DNA from: SG8-41 sp035574195
GTDB lineage: Bacteria > Pseudomonadota > Gammaproteobacteria > Burkholderiales > SG8-41
Length of the DNA: 64,000 bases
Reading direction: 5' to 3'
NCBI GenBank assembly: GCA_035574195.1
Contig: DATLZE010000109.1
Location: 1-64,000, forward strand
The notes beneath the pieces are model-generated. The model had not been told where the DNA came from. It searched no databases and saw only the letters and a list, made by a program, of their open reading frames with translations. The number at the start of each line of letters is the position of its first letter. Positions within the stretch are counted from its first letter, which is position 1. Made by a program: the position numbers and the translations under genes. Below are positions 61,977 through 64,000 of the stretch, piece after piece.

Positions 61977-62321
61977 CTAGGCGCTCGCCGGCACCCCGGC
62001 CGCGCCGGGCAGGGCTGGCGGCCACACGTCGTCCGGGCGCTTCTGCTTGCGGCCCGGCCTGAGCCTGAGCGCGTTGTCGCGCGCGAACCCCAGCAGGAAC
62101 GCATAGGCCGCAGGATCGAGCTCCTCGAGCCGCCGGTCCACCACCACGCAGCGGATGCCGCCCGCGATGATCGGCTTCAGATACGGCGAATAGGAAAGAT
62201 GCCGGTCCTCCCCGAACACCGACATCATGCCACACAGCCGCTCGGCCCAGTCGCTGGGGCGAAACGACTGGCCACTCTCGGTGACGCCCTGGATGACGAT
62301 TTCCGGGGAGCCTTCGAACAT
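61977..62321 (-). CDS. DUF3579 family protein
   Basis: 114 residues from the ATG at 62321; the frame is open to 62438. The core (EIVIQGVTESGQSFRPSDWAERLCG, then SYSPYLKPIIAGGIRCVVVDRRLEELDP and FLLGFARDN) matches the small DUF3579 family, largely known from Betaproteobacteria. The function is unknown. Its position between rpsT and argD is typical of that class. Its C-terminus is proline/alanine-rich. Confidence 0.82.
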   Translation of the reverse strand: MFEGSPEIVIQGVTESGQSFRPSDWAERLCGMMSVFGEDRHLSYSPYLKPIIAGGIRCVVVDRRLEELDPAAYAFLLGFARDNALRLRPGRKQKRPDDVWPPALPGAAGVPASA

Positions 62322-62467
62322 GGTCCGGATGCGGCAAGAGGCAGGCGATGCGAATATTACTACAGTGCGCCCGGCGCTCCCATGAGGGCGCGGCGGGCTG
62401 CAGGCTGGCAGCGCGGAATTGGCTTGCGCGGCCGCCACTTATCGGACAGAATTAGTACGATGTGAAA

Positions 62468-62500
62468 CACACGGCGGCGCTTGCCGCCGTGTGTGCTTTT
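62468..62500 (+). terminator. Strong terminator-like hairpin just upstream of argD
   Basis: A perfect 11-bp stem, CACACGGCGGC / GCCGCCGTGTG, with a GCTT loop is followed by TGCTTTTT on the plus strand. It ends about 16 bp before the argD ATG. There is no plus-strand gene to terminate between it and rpsT 670 bp upstream, so it may act as an argD leader attenuator. Confidence 0.7.
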
Positions 62501-62515
62501 TGGAAGCCGGCCCGC

Positions 62516-63721
62516 ATGCCGCATGTGATGAACACCTACGCGAGACTACCTGTCGCCTTCGAGCGCGGCGACGGTGTCTGGCTGTGGGACGCTCAGGGCA
62601 AGCGCTACCTCGATGCGCTCGCGGGAATCGCGGTGTGCGGGCTCGGCCACAGCCACCCCAGATTCGTCGCGGCTCTGCGCGAGCAAGCGGGCAGGCTGGT
62701 GCACACCTCCAACCTCTACGAAATCCCGCTGCAGGAGCGGCTCGCCGAGCGGCTCGCGGCGATCTCCGGCCTGGATGCCGTCTTCTTCTGCAATTCGGGG
62801 GCCGAGGCGAACGAAGCGGCGATCAAGCTCGCGCGGCTCCACGGCCGCGCGCGGAACATCGAGTCCCCAGCCGTCGTGGTGCTGGAAAGAGCCTTCCACG
62901 GGCGCACCATCGCGACCCTCACCGCGACCGGCAGCCGCAAAGTGCAGGCCGGTTTCGAGCCGCTGGTGGCGGGCTTCGTGCGGGTGCCCTTCGACGACCT
63001 CGCGGCAATAAGACGCGTCGCGGAGGCCAACCGCAGCGTGGTGGCGGTGCTGGTGGAACCGATCCAGGGCGAGGGCGGAATCAACATCTGCCACGAGGGC
63101 TATCTTGCGGGGCTACGCGAGATCTGCGACGCGCACGGCTGGCTGCTGATGCTCGACGAAGTGCAGAGCGGGATGGGGCGCACCGGCAAGTGGTTCGCCT
63201 ACCAGCACTGGGGCGTGAGGCCCGACGTGGTCACGCTCGCCAAGGGACTCGGCAACGGCGTGCCGATCGGGGCGTGCCTCGCGGCGGGCGCGGCAGCGCA
63301 GCTGTTCAAGCCCGGCAGCCACGGCTCGACCTTCGGCGGCAACCCCCTCGCGTGCGCCGCGGCGCTGGCGACGCTCGCCGTCATCGAGGAGGAGCGGCTG
63401 ATGGAGAACGCGCTGCGCCGGGGCGAGTTCATCCGCTCCGAACTCACCCGGCGGCTCGCCGGCGCGAAGGGCGTGAGGGAAATCCGCGGCATGGGGTTGA
63501 TGATCGGCATCGAGCTCGAGCAGCCCTGCGGCGAGCTCGTGCAACAGGCGCTCGAACGAGGATTGCTGATCAACGTCACCGCGGACAACGTGATCCGGCT
63601 GCTGCCGCCGCTCACGCTGAGCGTGGAGGAGGCCGGGCTGCTGCTCGATACGCTCGTGCCGCTCGTTCTGGAATTCCTCGCCCGCGCGGGCGCGCCCCAG
63701 GCCGCCGCCCAGACGGCCTGA
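62516..63721 (+). CDS. argD: Acetylornithine/succinyldiaminopimelate aminotransferase
   Basis: 401 residues from the ATG at 62516; a GTG at 62462 would add 18 residues encoded by the terminator-like hairpin and is rejected. The start MPHVMNTYARLPVAF is typical. PLP-enzyme motifs are CNSGAEANEAAIKLAR, the LMLDEVQSGMGRTG segment and the Schiff-base lysine in TLAKGLGNGVP. It transaminates N-acetylglutamate semialdehyde in arginine synthesis. It is followed by argF after 25 bp. Confidence 0.93.
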   Translation: MPHVMNTYARLPVAFERGDGVWLWDAQGKRYLDALAGIAVCGLGHSHPRFVAALREQAGRLVHTSNLYEIPLQERLAERLAAISGLDAVFFCNSGAEANEAAIKLARLHGRARNIESPAVVVLERAFHGRTIATLTATGSRKVQAGFEPLVAGFVRVPFDDLAAIRRVAEANRSVVAVLVEPIQGEGGINICHEGYLAGLREICDAHGWLLMLDEVQSGMGRTGKWFAYQHWGVRPDVVTLAKGLGNGVPIGACLAAGAAAQLFKPGSHGSTFGGNPLACAAALATLAVIEEERLMENALRRGEFIRSELTRRLAGAKGVREIRGMGLMIGIELEQPCGELVQQALERGLLINVTADNVIRLLPPLTLSVEEAGLLLDTLVPLVLEFLARAGAPQAAAQTA

Positions 63722-63746
63722 CGCCGCCGCGCGGCAGCGATCCGCC

Positions 63747-64000
63747 ATGCAGGTCAGGCACTATCTGCAGTTCAGGGATTTCTCCCGCGAGGAGTACGAG
63801 TACCTGTTCGAGCGCACGCGCTGGATCAAGGACATGTTCAAGCGCTACGTGCCGTACCAGCCGCTGCGCGACCGCACGCTCGCCATGGTGTTCGAAAAGC
63901 ACTCCACCCGCACCCGCGTCTCTTTCGAGGCCGGCATGCACCAGATGGGCGGCACCGTGATCACGCTCATGACACGCGACACCCAGATGGGGCGCGGCGA
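63747..64000 (+). CDS. argF: Ornithine carbamoyltransferase (N-terminal part)
   Basis: The first 84 codons; the rest lies beyond the window. YLQFRDFSREEYEYLFERTRWIKD and the carbamoyl-phosphate-binding EKHSTRTRVSFE motif identify it. It forms citrulline from ornithine and carbamoyl phosphate. It is 25 bp after argD and in the same frame of transcription, so argD-argF is an operon. Confidence 0.93.
   Translation, partial: MQVRHYLQFRDFSREEYEYLFERTRWIKDMFKRYVPYQPLRDRTLAMVFEKHSTRTRVSFEAGMHQMGGTVITLMTRDTQMGRG

Noticed and set aside
62462..62515. In-frame N-terminal extension of argD from a GTG at 62462
   Set aside because: The extension is encoded by a perfect terminator-like hairpin and is not expected in ArgD proteins; the ATG at 62516 gives the normal start.

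Overview
The window is high-GC (roughly two thirds G+C or more by eye), densely coding DNA from a betaproteobacterium, most likely Burkholderiales-like or an uncultured relative. Four things support this: the ribF-ileS-lspA-ispH block, the rpsT / DUF3579 / argD-argF neighbourhood, a siroheme sulfite reductase beside a 7Fe ferredoxin under CysB, and a very large set of Bug/TctC-type periplasmic solute-binding proteins (SBPs). No phage, IS element, CRISPR array or rRNA was seen. The only RNA gene is a tRNA-Thr(CGT).

Layout. 1-9.1 kb: an Atg22-like MFS transporter (cut by the window edge), a CBS-pair protein, a family III CoA-transferase, a metallopeptidase-like lipoprotein, a glycine-zipper protein, an amidase, a ThDP enzyme, an ornithine-cyclodeaminase-like protein and a small conserved protein. 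9.4-23.8 kb: an unbroken minus-strand run of 13 genes plus one pseudogene. It alternates TctC SBPs with catabolic enzymes (D-tartrate dehydratase, two Gfo/Idh/MocA oxidoreductases, an amidohydrolase, an MmgE/PrpD protein and a cyclase). Several start and stop codons overlap. 23.9-38.7 kb: a sorbosone-dehydrogenase-like enzyme with a diheme cytochrome c, an acyl-CoA ligase, a carboxymuconolactone-decarboxylase-like protein, an SMP-30 lactonase, a C39-like peptidase, PrpD, two tandem TctC paralogues each followed by its own terminator, an alpha/beta hydrolase, an acyl-CoA dehydrogenase, an HtrA-like protein lacking catalytic residues, and an SDR-TctC pair.

38.8-47.2 kb: tRNA-Thr, an Irr/Fur-like regulator, then a type IV pilus minor-pilin operon (pilE-fimT-pilV-pilW-pilX-pilY1) and a TonB-C-domain protein. 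47.2-52.7 kb: ispH, lspA, ileS and ribF on the minus strand. 52.8-57.9 kb: assimilatory sulfur genes (cysI, fdxA, cobA/SUMT, cysH) divergent from cysB. 57.9-64 kb: a TlpA thioredoxin, a Tat-exported transglutaminase-like protein, murJ, rpsT, DUF3579, argD and the start of argF.

The most striking feature is the SBP expansion: ten intact TctC genes and one decayed copy within about 28 kb, with no TctA/TctB membrane genes in the window. The sequence suggests modular 'binding protein + enzyme' cassettes for organic acids, probably sharing transporter membrane components encoded elsewhere. No wholly new system could be demonstrated from sequence alone.
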